Source of the DNA: Magnolia sinica
Taxonomy: Eukaryota > Streptophyta > Magnoliopsida > Magnoliales > Magnoliaceae
DNA length: 64,000 nt
Direction: 5' to 3'
Assembly: GCF_029962835.1 (NCBI RefSeq)
Contig: NC_080574.1
Coordinates: forward strand, 26,882,001-26,946,000
Position numbers and translations under genes: made by a program. Of the stretch, positions 32,912-44,400 are shown in pieces. Under the pieces are notes generated by a model. That model searched no databases. It saw only the letters and a program-made list of their open reading frames with translations, and was not told the origin of the DNA. Within the stretch, counting starts at the first letter, position 1; every line of letters begins with the position of its first letter.

Positions 32912-34399
32912 ATGCTTCCGATGCTTAGATGCGTCTCACATTCAAACAAGCTTCAGTTTCTTCTTCGAAAACCCTCTCAGACGACCCTTGTAAAGCTAAC
33001 CAGACATCTCTCTCACGCCTCATCTCAAGAATCCATCATCACCGATCTAGTCTTGAAAACCGACGGAGATGCCCTAGTCCAAGCCCTAGAGCTTGAATTC
33101 AACAAAATTCCCTGCTCGCCCGACCTTGCTGATCGCGTCCTCAAGCGCCTCTGGAACCATGGCCCCAAAGCGTTCGCTTTCTTCGAATTCCTCGACCGCC
33201 GCTCCCCCAACGGCTACAAGCACACCATCTCCACCTTCAACCACGCCATCGACATTGCCGGCCGGATGCGCGACTATGGGACCCTCTGGAACCTCCTCTC
33301 CCGCATGCGGGCCCGCCGCGTCGCTCCGACGCCCCGCACCTTCGCCATCATCGTCGAGAGGCACGTCTCCGCCGGTAAAGCCGAAAAAGCTCTTCGCATT
33401 TTCCTTTCGATGCACCGGCATGGCTGTCTTCAGGACTTGTCTTCTTTCAATACCTTGCTGGATGTGCTCTGTAAGTCCAAGCGTGTTGAAATGGCGTGCT
33501 CGCTCTTGAAGACTTTCAGGCGGGAATTCGATGCCGATACCATCAGTTATAACATAATTGCCAATGGATGGTGCCTGATTAAGAGGACGCCGAAGGCGTT
33601 GGAGACTCTCAAGGAGATGGTGGAGAGGGGCTTGATCCCAACCATCGCCACATATAATATCTTGCTCAAGGGTTTTTTCCGGGCTGGGCAGGTGAAGGAG
33701 GCTTGGGAATTCTTCTTGCAGATGAAGAGGAGGGGATGCAATCCCGACATTGTCACATATACGACAGTCGTTCATGGGTTTGGGCTCGTGGGTGAAATCG
33801 AAAAGGCTCGGAGAGTCTTTGATGAGATGGCTGAGCATGGCTGCCTTCCGTCTGTTGTGACTTACAATGGCTTGATTCAGGTTCTTTGTAAGAAGGACAG
33901 TGTGGAAAACGCCCTTGTGGTGTTCGATGAGATGGTGCAGAAGGGATATGTCCCCAATTCTACAACTTATAATGTTTTGATCAGGGGGCTCTGCCATGCA
34001 GGAGAGATGGACAGGGCGTCGGAGTTCATTGAGAGGATGAGAGATGATGGGTGCGAGCCGAATGTTCAGACATATAATGTTTTGATCCGGTATCTGTGTG
34101 ATGCCGGAGAGATTGAGAGGGGTCTCGATGTTTTTGGAAAAATGGGTGATAATTGCTTGCCAAATTTAGACACCTACAATATTTTGATTAGTGCATTGTT
34201 TGTGACGAAGAAGGCGGATGATGTTCTGATGGCTGGGAAGCTGTTGATGGAGATGGTGGGAAGAGGGTTTGTTCCTCGAAGATTCACTTTCAACCGTGTC
34301 GTGAATGGGCTTCTATTGTCTGGGAATCAAGGTTTCGCGAAGAAGCTCTTGAGAGTGCATAGTAGGTGTGGTCGTCTCCCTCGGAAGATCAGATTGTGA
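32912..34399 (+). CDS. OTP43: OTP43, P-class PPR protein for mitochondrial nad1 intron 1 splicing
   Basis: A single uninterrupted exon of 495 residues. An in-frame TAA at 32906 sits two codons before the ATG, which fixes the start. The first 40 residues are rich in Arg, Ser, Leu and His and lack acids, as in a mitochondrial presequence. From about residue 108 to 490 there are ten to eleven 35-residue PPR units of the plain P type, with signatures such as TYNILLKGFFRAGQVKEAWE, VVTYNGLIQVLCKKDSVENA and TTYNVLIRGLCHAGEMDRAS. There is no E, DYW or SMR domain. Order and wording match Arabidopsis At1g74900 (OTP43) from RVLKRLWNHGPKA to the final RKIRL (recalled, not aligned by program). In Arabidopsis OTP43 is needed for trans-splicing of nad1 intron 1 and so for complex I. 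Lack of introns is usual for PPR genes. It looks intact. Confidence 0.95.
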   Translation: MLPMLRCVSHSNKLQFLLRKPSQTTLVKLTRHLSHASSQESIITDLVLKTDGDALVQALELEFNKIPCSPDLADRVLKRLWNHGPKAFAFFEFLDRRSPNGYKHTISTFNHAIDIAGRMRDYGTLWNLLSRMRARRVAPTPRTFAIIVERHVSAGKAEKALRIFLSMHRHGCLQDLSSFNTLLDVLCKSKRVEMACSLLKTFRREFDADTISYNIIANGWCLIKRTPKALETLKEMVERGLIPTIATYNILLKGFFRAGQVKEAWEFFLQMKRRGCNPDIVTYTTVVHGFGLVGEIEKARRVFDEMAEHGCLPSVVTYNGLIQVLCKKDSVENALVVFDEMVQKGYVPNSTTYNVLIRGLCHAGEMDRASEFIERMRDDGCEPNVQTYNVLIRYLCDAGEIERGLDVFGKMGDNCLPNLDTYNILISALFVTKKADDVLMAGKLLMEMVGRGFVPRRFTFNRVVNGLLLSGNQGFAKKLLRVHSRCGRLPRKIRL

Positions 34400-34429
34400 G
34401 ATTTGATTGACCAATGGTGTTATGTCTTG

Positions 34430-35370
34430 TGAATTTTTTTATGGCAAGCAGCTATATGTTGAAAGTGCCAATGTGATTTGCAACTATGAGGAAGAAAATG
34501 GTTCCCATCTCTTCCTTCATTGTCCAGTGGCAACAGTTGTGTGGATGGTTTTCTTCTCTGAATTCCAGATCTAGTGGTCAAAAGATATTCTCTTGAAGAA
34601 AAGTCTCTTGGTGGTGCAGTGGTCCGGCTAATAAAATGGGCAGTGTTTGTGGAACCTTGTTCCATGTGCAATATGGTGGGAGATATGGAAAGAGAGGAAT
34701 AACTGGATTTGCAAGGATGTTCAGCTGTCCATGTTCTCTCTCATCGGAAAAATACAAGGGTTGATCATCGAGCAGGCATCGCTGTCCACTAAATTCAGTG
34801 GGTAGACTACATCAGATATTCTGCGTGATTGACTGTTTAGCGGCGAAAATTCATGAAGCCTCTCAGTTCTCTGTCTGATAGGATGCCTTCCCCGCGGCAG
34901 ATATTCTGCGTGATTGGCCCAGTTTAATGGTAAAAATTCACAAAGATTATCAGGCGCTATTCTCTTGAAGAGAAGTCTCTTGGTGGTCCAGTGGTCCGGC
35001 CAATAAAAAAGGGGCAGGGTTTTGTGGAACCTTGTTCCATTTGCAAAATGCTGGGACATGTGAAGAGAAAGGAATAACTGGATTTTGCAGGGATGTTCAG
35101 CTGTCCACATTATCTCTCATTGGAAAAACAAAGGGTTGACCATCGAGCAGGCATCGTTGTCCGCTAAATTCAGTGGGTGGACTGCGTCAGATATTCTGCG
35201 TGATTGGCCCAGTTTAGTGGTGAAAATTCACAAAGCCTCTCAGTTCTCCTTCGTGTGGGATGTCTTCCTTATGGCGGATATTTTACGTGATTGGTCCAAT
35301 TTAGTGGCAAAAATTCATGAAGCCTCGTGGGATGGTTGTCTTGGTAATTTAGGTAAGGTTTAAGGTGAGA
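34430..35370 (+). repeat. L1-type LINE 3' remnant with internal tandem duplication
   Basis: The sequence translates in broken frames to phrases typical of the zinc-knuckle and tail part of plant L1 ORF2 (PISSFIVQWQQLCGWF; VVRLIKWAVFVEPCSMCNM). Two blocks about 374 bp apart (from 34587 and 34961) share long near-identical stretches, for example TCTCTTGGTGGT and GAGCAGGCATCG. It begins only about 30 bp after the OTP43 stop. Confidence 0.6.
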
Positions 35371-37204
35371 GGATAAAAAGATTTTCTTTTAAGCATATTT
35401 AAATAAGGGTATCATAACTAAAGTCATCATCAAGAAGTGGAAATCCAATTTACAGCTATGATCTTTGACCAAATCTTGACATAGGACTAATTGCCCGTTG
35501 ATTGCAGGACCACCTGACAGCCTCTGGAGGAAGAAAAGGTGGGAGTGGATTTCCGCCTCTGCTATTTTTGAAAGCTTACTATTTTTGGAACCAACTAATT
35601 TTGGCGGGGGCGAATTTTGGATTTCATTTTCGGCCAAGTGGCCCGTTTGGCCTTATTTTGGGGTTTGGATGGCTGGAGTCAGGCTCTGGTGACAGTTCAG
35701 ATTGGATTGAGGGTGATTTGGATGGACTTGTACTGATTTATATGGAGTTGGACAGGGGTATGTGGTTTAGGGTTTCTGTGTTAAAACTGATCCTTCTAGT
35801 TGGGCGCAATCGATTAGTCCATTATGGGTAGGGTGTCTATACATGGTATAAAGTTTTATGCAATTCATGGAAGAACTACAACACGAAGCAACATTATAAG
35901 CGATAATGTAGGAGATCAATCAAGATTGTTAAATTTGTTGCAAAGACTAGAAAATAACTTTGTAAAAATTTGTAAGTTTGTGGAATGAAATTTGGGATTG
36001 CATTGTCGGGATGTGGAACGCCATGTCTTACTTGATCAACTCACAGTTGTCTGGATACATAATGCCACATGCTATTCAATAACCTATCATAGCACTTTTC
36101 ATTGGTTGAATTCTGATTGAACGTCTACTTTGATAAACTCATTGAACTGCATTTACAAAAGGAAATGTCATTTTCACTTCAATAGACTAATTATCAGCAT
36201 GGAAAGTCCCTTAAAAATATATGTATATTCAGATGGAAAAATCACAATAGATTGTGTTCTTTTATTTATTTGTTTGTTTTTTTTTTTAGTAGAAGAAATT
36301 TACTCTTTTTCTGAACTATGGTGTAACCAGCCTGTGATCCCTACACTACCTTTTCCCTCTCCGTCTTAACTTAAGTTGGGGCATATTTGGGTGCATGGAA
36401 CCCAAGAAAAAAGAAAAGAAAAGAATAAAAAGATAATAAAGCTTTCTAATGGTGATTTCCATGGGTGCTATTGTAACGTGGTTTCTAATTTTAGAGTTCT
36501 TGTTTGGATAGAAAGTGGAAATATCACGTTTCACTACACTCACCTAATTTCTTGTGCCCAAGAATACAGAGTATGGAAAAGTGTTATATTTGCCTTATGG
36601 AATCCTTCTTTTTCTTTGCCATCCAAATAATAGAAATTGTCACATCAAAGGATGACCCTTTTCCTTTTGCATTGTTTGGCATGGAATCATCGCAACCAAA
36701 CATGGCCTTGGAGGAATAGAACCTTTGGAAGTTTCTCTAGTGATATTTCTATCTTCATAAAAAGTCTTTTTTTCTTTTTTCTTTTTTTGGTATTCTATAA
36801 TTCTTCTTTCTTTTTCTGTGCAAAACCACAAACTCTTTGGTTATTCTAACAGAGGTCTTTCAGTTTGATTTGATTTAACATGACCACATCAGCTTGTGAA
36901 CAGATACCGATTTATGAAACCCTCCTGATTTCTCCAAGAAAAGAAAATGTAGGGCTTATTCTCACATTTGAATATTGTTGGAATCCATGCGAATGCATAC
37001 ATAGACCCGTGCAGTTGTATATTGTATCATGAGAATTTTTTTCCTGCCACAATTTGGAGAATCAAGAATCTTTTAGTTCTAATATTTCTAGGTGCACTTT
37101 CTTTAACTTTAATTAGTGGCAGATGTGTTGACTGTACATTCTTCACTCACTTTGCGGAGAACATTGGCTGGCTGTTTTTCATTCTTTTGCTTTGCATGTT
37201 GCAG
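35371..37204. other. No gene recognised
   Basis: There are frames of up to about 110 codons on both strands, but they have no motif, and overlapping frames compete. Many T-rich tracts occur. An acceptor-like TTGATTGCAG at 35500-35509 is followed by an open frame (PPDSLWRKKRWEW) that I could not link to anything. Confidence 0.5.
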
Positions 37205-37322
37205 TTCTGCACTGCAAAAGAGATTGAAGGGTATTGCTTGTAAGATTGTGTTGGAGGAAAGCGAGCCGGGCAATGCAGTTTCCAAATTGGACCCAATCGA
37301 CTACATGCCGCATCGTTCCTAG
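37205..37322 (+). CDS. Orphan terminal-exon-like sequence
   Basis: A strong acceptor (TTTTGCTTTGCATGTTGCAG) is followed in phase 2 by a frame coding SALQKRLKGIACKIVLEESE, then PGNAVSKLDPIDYMPHRS and a stop. The balanced composition and tidy end look coding, and less like chance than the surrounding frames. I do not recognise the protein and found no upstream partner exon. It may be a gene fragment captured by a transposon or the remains of a lost gene. Confidence 0.3.
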
Positions 37323-38621
37323 ATATATCAAAAGTGGAGAGAGGATTGGTGGCTCGATGTAATTGGGAAGGGAAGTTTTTTTAAGAGGATGATTAGGATT
37401 CCATACCTTGTCAGCAAAAGCTCCCATTGCATGAAAGGTATGAGATCGTAATACCTCAAATATTTCTCATTATTATTAATTATTAGTATTGGATGGCACA
37501 TATTTTGCAGGATCCATTCAGCTGCTGTGTCTTGGTGTATGAGCATTTGGGAATCTCTTTAAAAGAGGTTTGTTCCACTCCAGACGACAAAAGAAAGTTT
37601 GTGTTCATCTTCTTTTCAAGACACAGAAATTGAAGCATGATAGCTGTTGAGTAAATGGACAAAACTGATACCTTTGATAATTCAACTAACATATCTGTCT
37701 TTCTTAGGTTGTAGATGCTCCTTCAGTTCTGTAAATGACCTTTCAATGTAATTAAATTAACTATTTGATGCAATCAATCATCCAAGAAACTATTGCAGAG
37801 ATGATATTATTCTCTGAGAAACATCGAGTCATCTATTTAAGGCAAAATGAACCTGAAGGAACTTAAATGTTTATTTATTTTCAAACTGCAACGTAAATTT
37901 GTAAATTACTCTCAAGCTGATAAACTCTGCCACTCTTGTTCACATGATAAGCATGTCATGATGCTTAGGGGTTAAGAGGAGGAGAAAAACTTTGATACTC
38001 TGGCTGAGGGTGATGGATGATATGCAGGCATCTAGAAATTACTTTGAAATTGCATGCTACATCAAGTAATGCCAATTGAAATGTCCCAATTATGGGTCCC
38101 AGTTTAGATGTATCTTGAACCAAATATTAAGGTTGTTTGATTATCTGACTATCAGACGGGTGGACATTTATTGGATGGTTAAAAACGGCAAATATCCAGT
38201 GTCCACTGCCCTGTAGAGGAGGAAATTTTGGAAGGGTTTTTTAAGGTGCTCCACGGTAGTTGGGTTCTTCCTTTTGGCTTGGCATGGGTGGCGGTGTTGT
38301 CTCTAACAGGAGCATTGCTTAGTGGTGCCTATCTTTTTGTGGCTTTGTGGTTGATTTGGTTAGATTGCAGTAACTACTGTTTTCGCAATCAATCCTGTAG
38401 CCTTGAAGAGGTCTTTACAGGGCAAATCTTACTTTGTGTGCTTCGGCGCTCAAGACTGTTTGCAAATGTTTCTTTTGTAAAAGTTGAGTCCTTTTGCTAG
38501 TTTGTTTTATACTTCTACCGAGTCTCCTCTTTGCTCTTTCTTAATAATTTTTTTTTTCCCACGAATAAGAGGTTAGGATTGTCCAACAATCTTATTTTAG
38601 GACAGTGACTTAATAACAACT
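37323..38621. other. No gene recognised; possible weak L1 trace at 38228-38500
   Basis: The frame at 38228-38500 (WLIWLDCSNYCFRNQSCSLEE) has the W-x-I-W and RN spacing found near the end of plant L1 ORF2, but the match is too short to be sure. The rest shows nothing. Confidence 0.4.
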
Positions 38622-39257
38622 GCCAATGGGTTTCTCAATTCGGTCTGTTTAGTTTGAGTTAATATATGCCACCTTCGTGATTTCGGTTGCCTGCATATCA
38701 AACATCATACTCTGCCAGAGTATCCCTGTTTGGTACATGGGCCTAGGTGGGATGGAATTGCATTTGGTTCCATGCAAATTCCATCCCGCCTTGGCATTTG
38801 GAAATGATTTGGTCCCACGTGGGATTTTCGGTGGATTTTGAAATATATTACATTTGTTGACATGTGTTTTATTCATGCTGTCCATCCATATGCACCCTTT
38901 ACACATGACATTCAAGTTATATACATATACAAGGTACTCATATCAGTTGTGAATTTGGTCCATTAATTACAATTCCATAGTCCACCAAACACTGGCTTTA
39001 CTCAGTGCAAATTGTCTCCGTACGAAGAATTAGATCCCAAACCCCAAACGTGGGGATTGGATTGGTAATGGTGTTAGTACCATTTAATGCAATTCTATAC
39101 CATTTGATCTCACAGACCAAACAAGCAACCAATTTATCGTGGGACTGGCAACTGGCAATGGGTTTCTCAATTCAGTCTTATTATTTTGAGTTGATATATG
39201 CCACCTACATAATTTTTGGGTGCCCGCATATCAGGCATCATACTCTGCAAGAGTATT
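38622..39257. repeat. About 100-bp direct repeats flanking a MITE-like insert
   Basis: 38622-38723 and 39156-39257 are about 85% alike by eye (both contain AATGGGTTTCTCAATTC, ATATATGCCACCT and CATCATACTCTGC). The 430 bases between begin CCCTGTTTGGTAC and carry CAGACCAAACAAGC near 39115, which looks like weak terminal inverted repeats of a hAT-type MITE. Confidence 0.5.
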
Positions 39258-40299
39258 AAATTACCATCCCAAGGCACACTGGCTCTCGGCATGTGGATTG
39301 CGTTACCTGAATAAGCTTATTTTAAGATGACAATGGATATATATTGTTTGGTAGTGCAACTACTTGATCGAGATAAGAACACGTATACTTTCTCACATCG
39401 TTACGTGTGTGAGAGATGAGTTCAATTTTTCCTTTGCACTCAATCCATACTTAAGCTGTGACGGTTTGGATTGTATTAAATCATCACAGCTTTACAAATT
39501 TTTAAGTGCATGATATTAATCACTGTACTGCACTGCCAACATCAGGGAACGACTCATTTGCATAAGATCCAAACAGTTCACCAGGATGCACCGCTCATGT
39601 CGCCCCCTATCCAAAAACTCAAATTCATCCAAAACTCATTTAGGCCAAACTATAAGTAGTTTAAAATCCTTCATAAAATTGATGTAGTGGGGCTCACCTT
39701 AATTTTTGCATGGCCTAATTTTTGGAGTGTCCCTTCATCCTGTTAGGGCTCAGAAAATCAGCGGATCAGATGACATTCAAGCACTTCCTATGGCCATAAA
39801 CACAGCTAATGTTAGATGTCTCAATGCACTTCCTATGGATCATATGAAAATTTTCACCCTACATGAGACGAAAATAGTGCGATAATTTACCCTATTTGCA
39901 TTGTCAGATTAGTGAGACAAATGCACAATAGCATACGCGGACAACATTATTCATTCGAAAGTTATTATTTACACTTAGTCTAGCATGATCAGATTAATCG
40001 GTCCAGTGGATGCTATGTGGTAGCCATGCCCAAGGTGATATAAATAAACTTTAAAAAGAGGATTAAATGCTATAATTTTATCAAAAGTATTAACTGTAGA
40101 AGGAAAAAAACTCCCTTAAACAAGTATCTCTTCAAAGAGTCTGTATACTTGCTTTGGTGGTAGACTAAAAAGGTCAGGCAGTGGGGATATACAACAAGCA
40201 TAGATGTGGGCTATGGTCAGGGCCTCACTCACTAATCCATGATGTTTGTGAGAAATAACCCATGTCCATCCGTTTACCAGACCATGACAGGAGATAGAG
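39258..40299. other. No gene recognised
   Basis: AT-rich intergenic DNA with only short frames and scattered GGGCTCACC-type phrases. Confidence 0.5.
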
Positions 40300-41066
40300 A
40301 GCGGATGGCGTGTGAGTCATATTGAGTGAACTCTATGGGGTCACGCTGTCCATCCAAATCATTTCAGGGCATGAGCTTAAAATTAAAGCATATCCACACA
40401 TCAAGTGGACCACATTATAGGAAACTGTGGGAATAATGACATTCACCTGTTGAAACTTTCTTAAGGCCCACGCAACAGGAAATTGTGGGAATATGACGTG
40501 CACCATTGAAACCTTTTTAGGCCTACGATAATGTTTATTTGGTATCTAACGTCTTCCTAAGGTCAAATGAACATGGATGACGAGAAGACCCAAATATCGA
40601 GAGAAAGCTTTCAACGGTGGACATTAAATTTCCATCATTTCCTGTGGTGTGGTTCAATTGAGCTTTGAAAAGAATAGATAAGAGACATACATCAAGGTGG
40701 GTGCCACAGAATTTACTCAATAAGCAATCCTTCTTCTTAGGCCATGGCCCCAAAAATGAGGCAGTGGGCCTCCCAACAAGAGAAGTGGCTAGGAAAATAC
40801 CTACCGTTGAAACCTTTATATGTGTTACATACGTACCGTTGATAAGTTCATTCCTACTGGATGAACTAAAAACACAAAAATATTAGCCAGTTTTGTTGCC
40901 CATGAATGCTTCAACGGTGGACGTTTAATCCTTACTGTTTCCTGTCGTGCGGCCCACGCGAACGGATAGGTGGATTTCTCACAAGCATCCCGGTGGCCCC
41001 ACCCAGCTTCCTGCCACAGTATGCTCCTGCGGAAGGCTTTCGCAGGCAACCCGCGTCCCGTCCCGG
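40300..41066. repeat. Dispersed GGGCCC-type repeats, family R1 (copy 4, probably two pieces), upstream of the EMB1417-like gene
   Basis: GTCCATCCAAATCATTTCAG, CATCAAGTGGACCACA, GATAATGTTTATTTGG, TTTCCTGTGGTGTGGTTC and ACATACATCAAGGTGGG follow the R1 order. A second run of the same phrases closes with GCAGGCAACCCGCGTCC at 41043-41059. The end lies about 290 bp before the EMB1417-like start codon. Confidence 0.65.
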
Positions 41067-41351
41067 ACAATCCCCGTTCTGACAGCTTTCCCTCCTCTCG
41101 GAATTTCAAGTGAATTCTCCTAGAAAAACCCAGAAAGAAAATCCCGATTAGGAGCTGATATGAACCCATGTCACATTGGTTTCTTGGGGGCGAGTACATC
41201 AAACCTTGGGTACGCCATAGGATTATTATTTGAATTATCATCATCATCTGAGCCTTATACCACCTACCTGGGGTTGGCTTTGTTTGAATTATTATATTTT
41301 ATTTTTTATTTTTGATCTGATGTTTACGTTCTGCGTTTGAAATTTCCCAGG

Positions 41352-41435
41352 ATGCTTAGTTTGAGATATCCACCAACCATTGCAACAAGAAGTTTTGAAT
41401 TAATTCACACTTCAAAAAGGTTGGCTGGTTTTGTG
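41352..41435 (+). CDS. Exon 1 of the EMB1417-like gene
   Basis: 28 codons, MLSLRY...RLAGFV, ending at the donor TTTGTG|GTGAGT. Confidence 0.85.
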
Positions 41436-44400
41436 GTGAGTTCCTTTAATGGTTTTTTGGTTTTATTACATATATGTTAGCCATTTCAATTTTAGTTAAG
41501 AAATGGCGCTTCAATAATCAAGACTGTCCTTTTACAGTTGTGCAATCTGATCTTGGCATCCACTCTTTAGGTTTTCTAACACTACATATTTCACCTACGA
41601 TCCATTATTCATATAGAGTGCTTTTCAATATGCCCCAGGTTTGTTCTACAAAAGGCCCAAGACCAAGATACCCTCGTGTATGGAAATCCAAAAAGAGAAT
41701 AGGGACCATTTCCAAGTCACAGAAGCTTGTTGATTGTGTAAGTTTTTTCTTGGACTTGTATTTGCTTCAACTGATATTGGTAGTTCACTGATGAAATTAT
41801 TTAGGTACTTGGATTCCTAAAAGGGTGCATTTGGTTGCACCAAATCATCATCATCATCATCTAAGCCTTATCCCAATTAATTGGGATCAGCTACATGAAT
41901 CCTTTTTTGCCATTCCACTTTATCAAGGGCCATGGCTTTAGTGAGGCCATGGGTCATCAAGTCTTTTCTTACTACCTCCACCCACATCATTTTGGGCCTT
42001 CTCCTCACCCTTTTAGAGCTTTTTGTTGGGAAACCACACATGTTTCCCTTCTATGTGCATATCAATGAGATTAACAAAATAAAAATTAATGGATAATAAT
42101 CACTTCTAACCCAAACAGGCAAATAATCAAACAAGTAGGATGCAAGGGATGCAAAGATTCTTTACATGGAAAACCCTTCCATTTTAAGGGAAAAACCATG
42201 GGACTTAGGCCGACAAAGTCCACTATAGGGTAATAATGGAGACGAGTCTTCTCTATTCTCAACTAGAAGATTCTGATTTCTGACATCAAAAGAACAACCT
42301 CTTTTGGATACACAAATTCATCACCAAAGGTGGATACAAGCAAACAAGAGAGAGGAGCATTACCACCAATTTGGAACAAAGAACCCAAAAAAGGACCTGA
42401 GGCATTGTGGATTGATCCTCACGTATCCAGAGACGAAGGTTTCATTTGTAGAAGGTGGTTGATCTTCTTCTAAAATAAAAAAGAAAAACCATTTTCTCTT
42501 CTTCTCTCTCCCCCTTTCCCCCTTTTCTCTCTCAAAATGTGTAACAAGACCTCTAGGGCAAAAAAAAGGAGAAAAAAAAAGCCCATTTTTCTTTCTTTTC
42601 ATCCCACCAAGGGGGGTTCGACCAACCGTGAGACATTTGCCCATGTACAATAGCTTCGACTTGTAGCAACTCAATCCTTCTAACTAGTGAGGTTCTTGGT
42701 CTCCATTACACATGAATAAACCATCTAAGTCTACTTTCCCCTATCTTATTACCTATTGGTGCTATTCTTAAACTCTCTTGAACGCATTCATTTCCTTCTT
42801 TGTATTTCCACTCATCAATTTCAACATCTTCATTTCAGCTACACTCATCCTATGACCATGTTGTTCCTTAACTGCCCAACAAATTGTCCCATAAAGCATG
42901 GTCTTGTAGTCATCCTATAAAATTTCATTTGAGTGGTACACGATGGTCACGTAAAACTCCAGAGGCACATCTCCATTTCTTCCGCCTTGCTTGAATTCTA
43001 TGGGCAACATCCTTCTCGATCTCTCCACTCTCATGATTCATGAATTATCAACCCAAGATATTGAAAGTAATCATTGTGGGAAACTTCTTAGTCAGCAATC
43101 TTAACTAATTCCTCGTTCCCACTCCTATTGTTACTAAAATTGCACTCTATATACTTTGTTTTAGTCCGACTAATTTTAAATCCTTTATATTCTAAAGTAC
43201 TCCTCCATAAATCTAGTGTTGTGTTTATGCCCACCCTTGTCTTGTTAATCAAAACTTTGTCATCTATAAATAACGTACACCATGGGATCTCTTCCTGCAA
43301 ATGCCTTGCTAACTCGTCCATGAATAATGCAAGAAGGTATGGGTAAACATCACGAAATTTCATTGGAATTCTACACCAAATTAAATTGATTTAATCATGA
43401 AAATTTGATGATATTTGGTGCTACCAAACCCTTTCTAATCTATAACCATAGAATAAATGAAATAGGGAATATGCACGATTTGATACAACCACGAACTTGG
43501 TATTTGGAAGTTGGTTGCAATTATACTCTTTTAAATATTTCCATAACCCTATTGTATTGAGCTGCTTCCTAGTGACATTGACAAAATTTTAAGGTTTTCC
43601 TAAATGACATTCAAAACCTACCATTGAGCCAAATTGCATCATTAATTTGACTTATGAAGAATTTTGAAGTGATATGATGATTAGTCATATATTATTTACT
43701 CATTAATTCATTTCAAATTGGAAGCATTTCAACAAAACATTTTCTATCCATCAATTTCATTGTCAATTATTGACAAACATAATTGCTGGAAAAGTGCCAT
43801 TAAAAGAAAGAAATTATAGGCCATTCAAAGACTCCTTCAAGTCTGATACGGCTCATCTGAGTTGACTCGGATTAGGTTGGACTTGAGTTGAGCCAGTACC
43901 ACGACTCTTGCAAAGGAGGGAGACTCAGACCGTCTCCGACGAGTTGCTTGAGACTCAAATGACTCAGTGTGAGTCAGTATGAGTAATTCCCATGAAACTT
44001 GACTTGACTTGAGTACTTTTTTTTTTGTGATTTCTTTCATTTATCGCCCATTTCATCTTCAAATACTTGGTTGAGGTTATTGAAGTCTCAGGAGATGATT
44101 TAGGAGCCTCCCATGAATTTATTAATTGAATATAATATTTTATTAATAATCAACCGGACACCTATTTAGCATTTTGGCATAACGAATCTATATTGTTGCA
44201 TCCTTTTATGTCACGCATTTACTATATTTTATCTTAAAATTAGCCTCAGCGCCATTTTTTATTTTCGAAAATTTTCTACATATATATATATATAAATTTT
44301 TTCCCTTATATTTAGAGAAGAAGGGGGGTGACTCAGCTAAGTCGCCCTGACTTGTTCCGTACAACTCGACTCAAAACTGAAAGAATCCAAGTCTTAAAAC

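Noticed and set aside
33086-33997. A 303-codon open frame on the strand opposite OTP43
   Set aside because: It lies wholly inside the OTP43 coding region and its content is just the reverse reading of GC-rich PPR codons. No motifs, and the sense frame is a clear family member.
35498-35831. A coding exon after the acceptor at 35509
   Set aside because: Two overlapping frames stay open with no family resemblance and no partner exon, so I could not support either.
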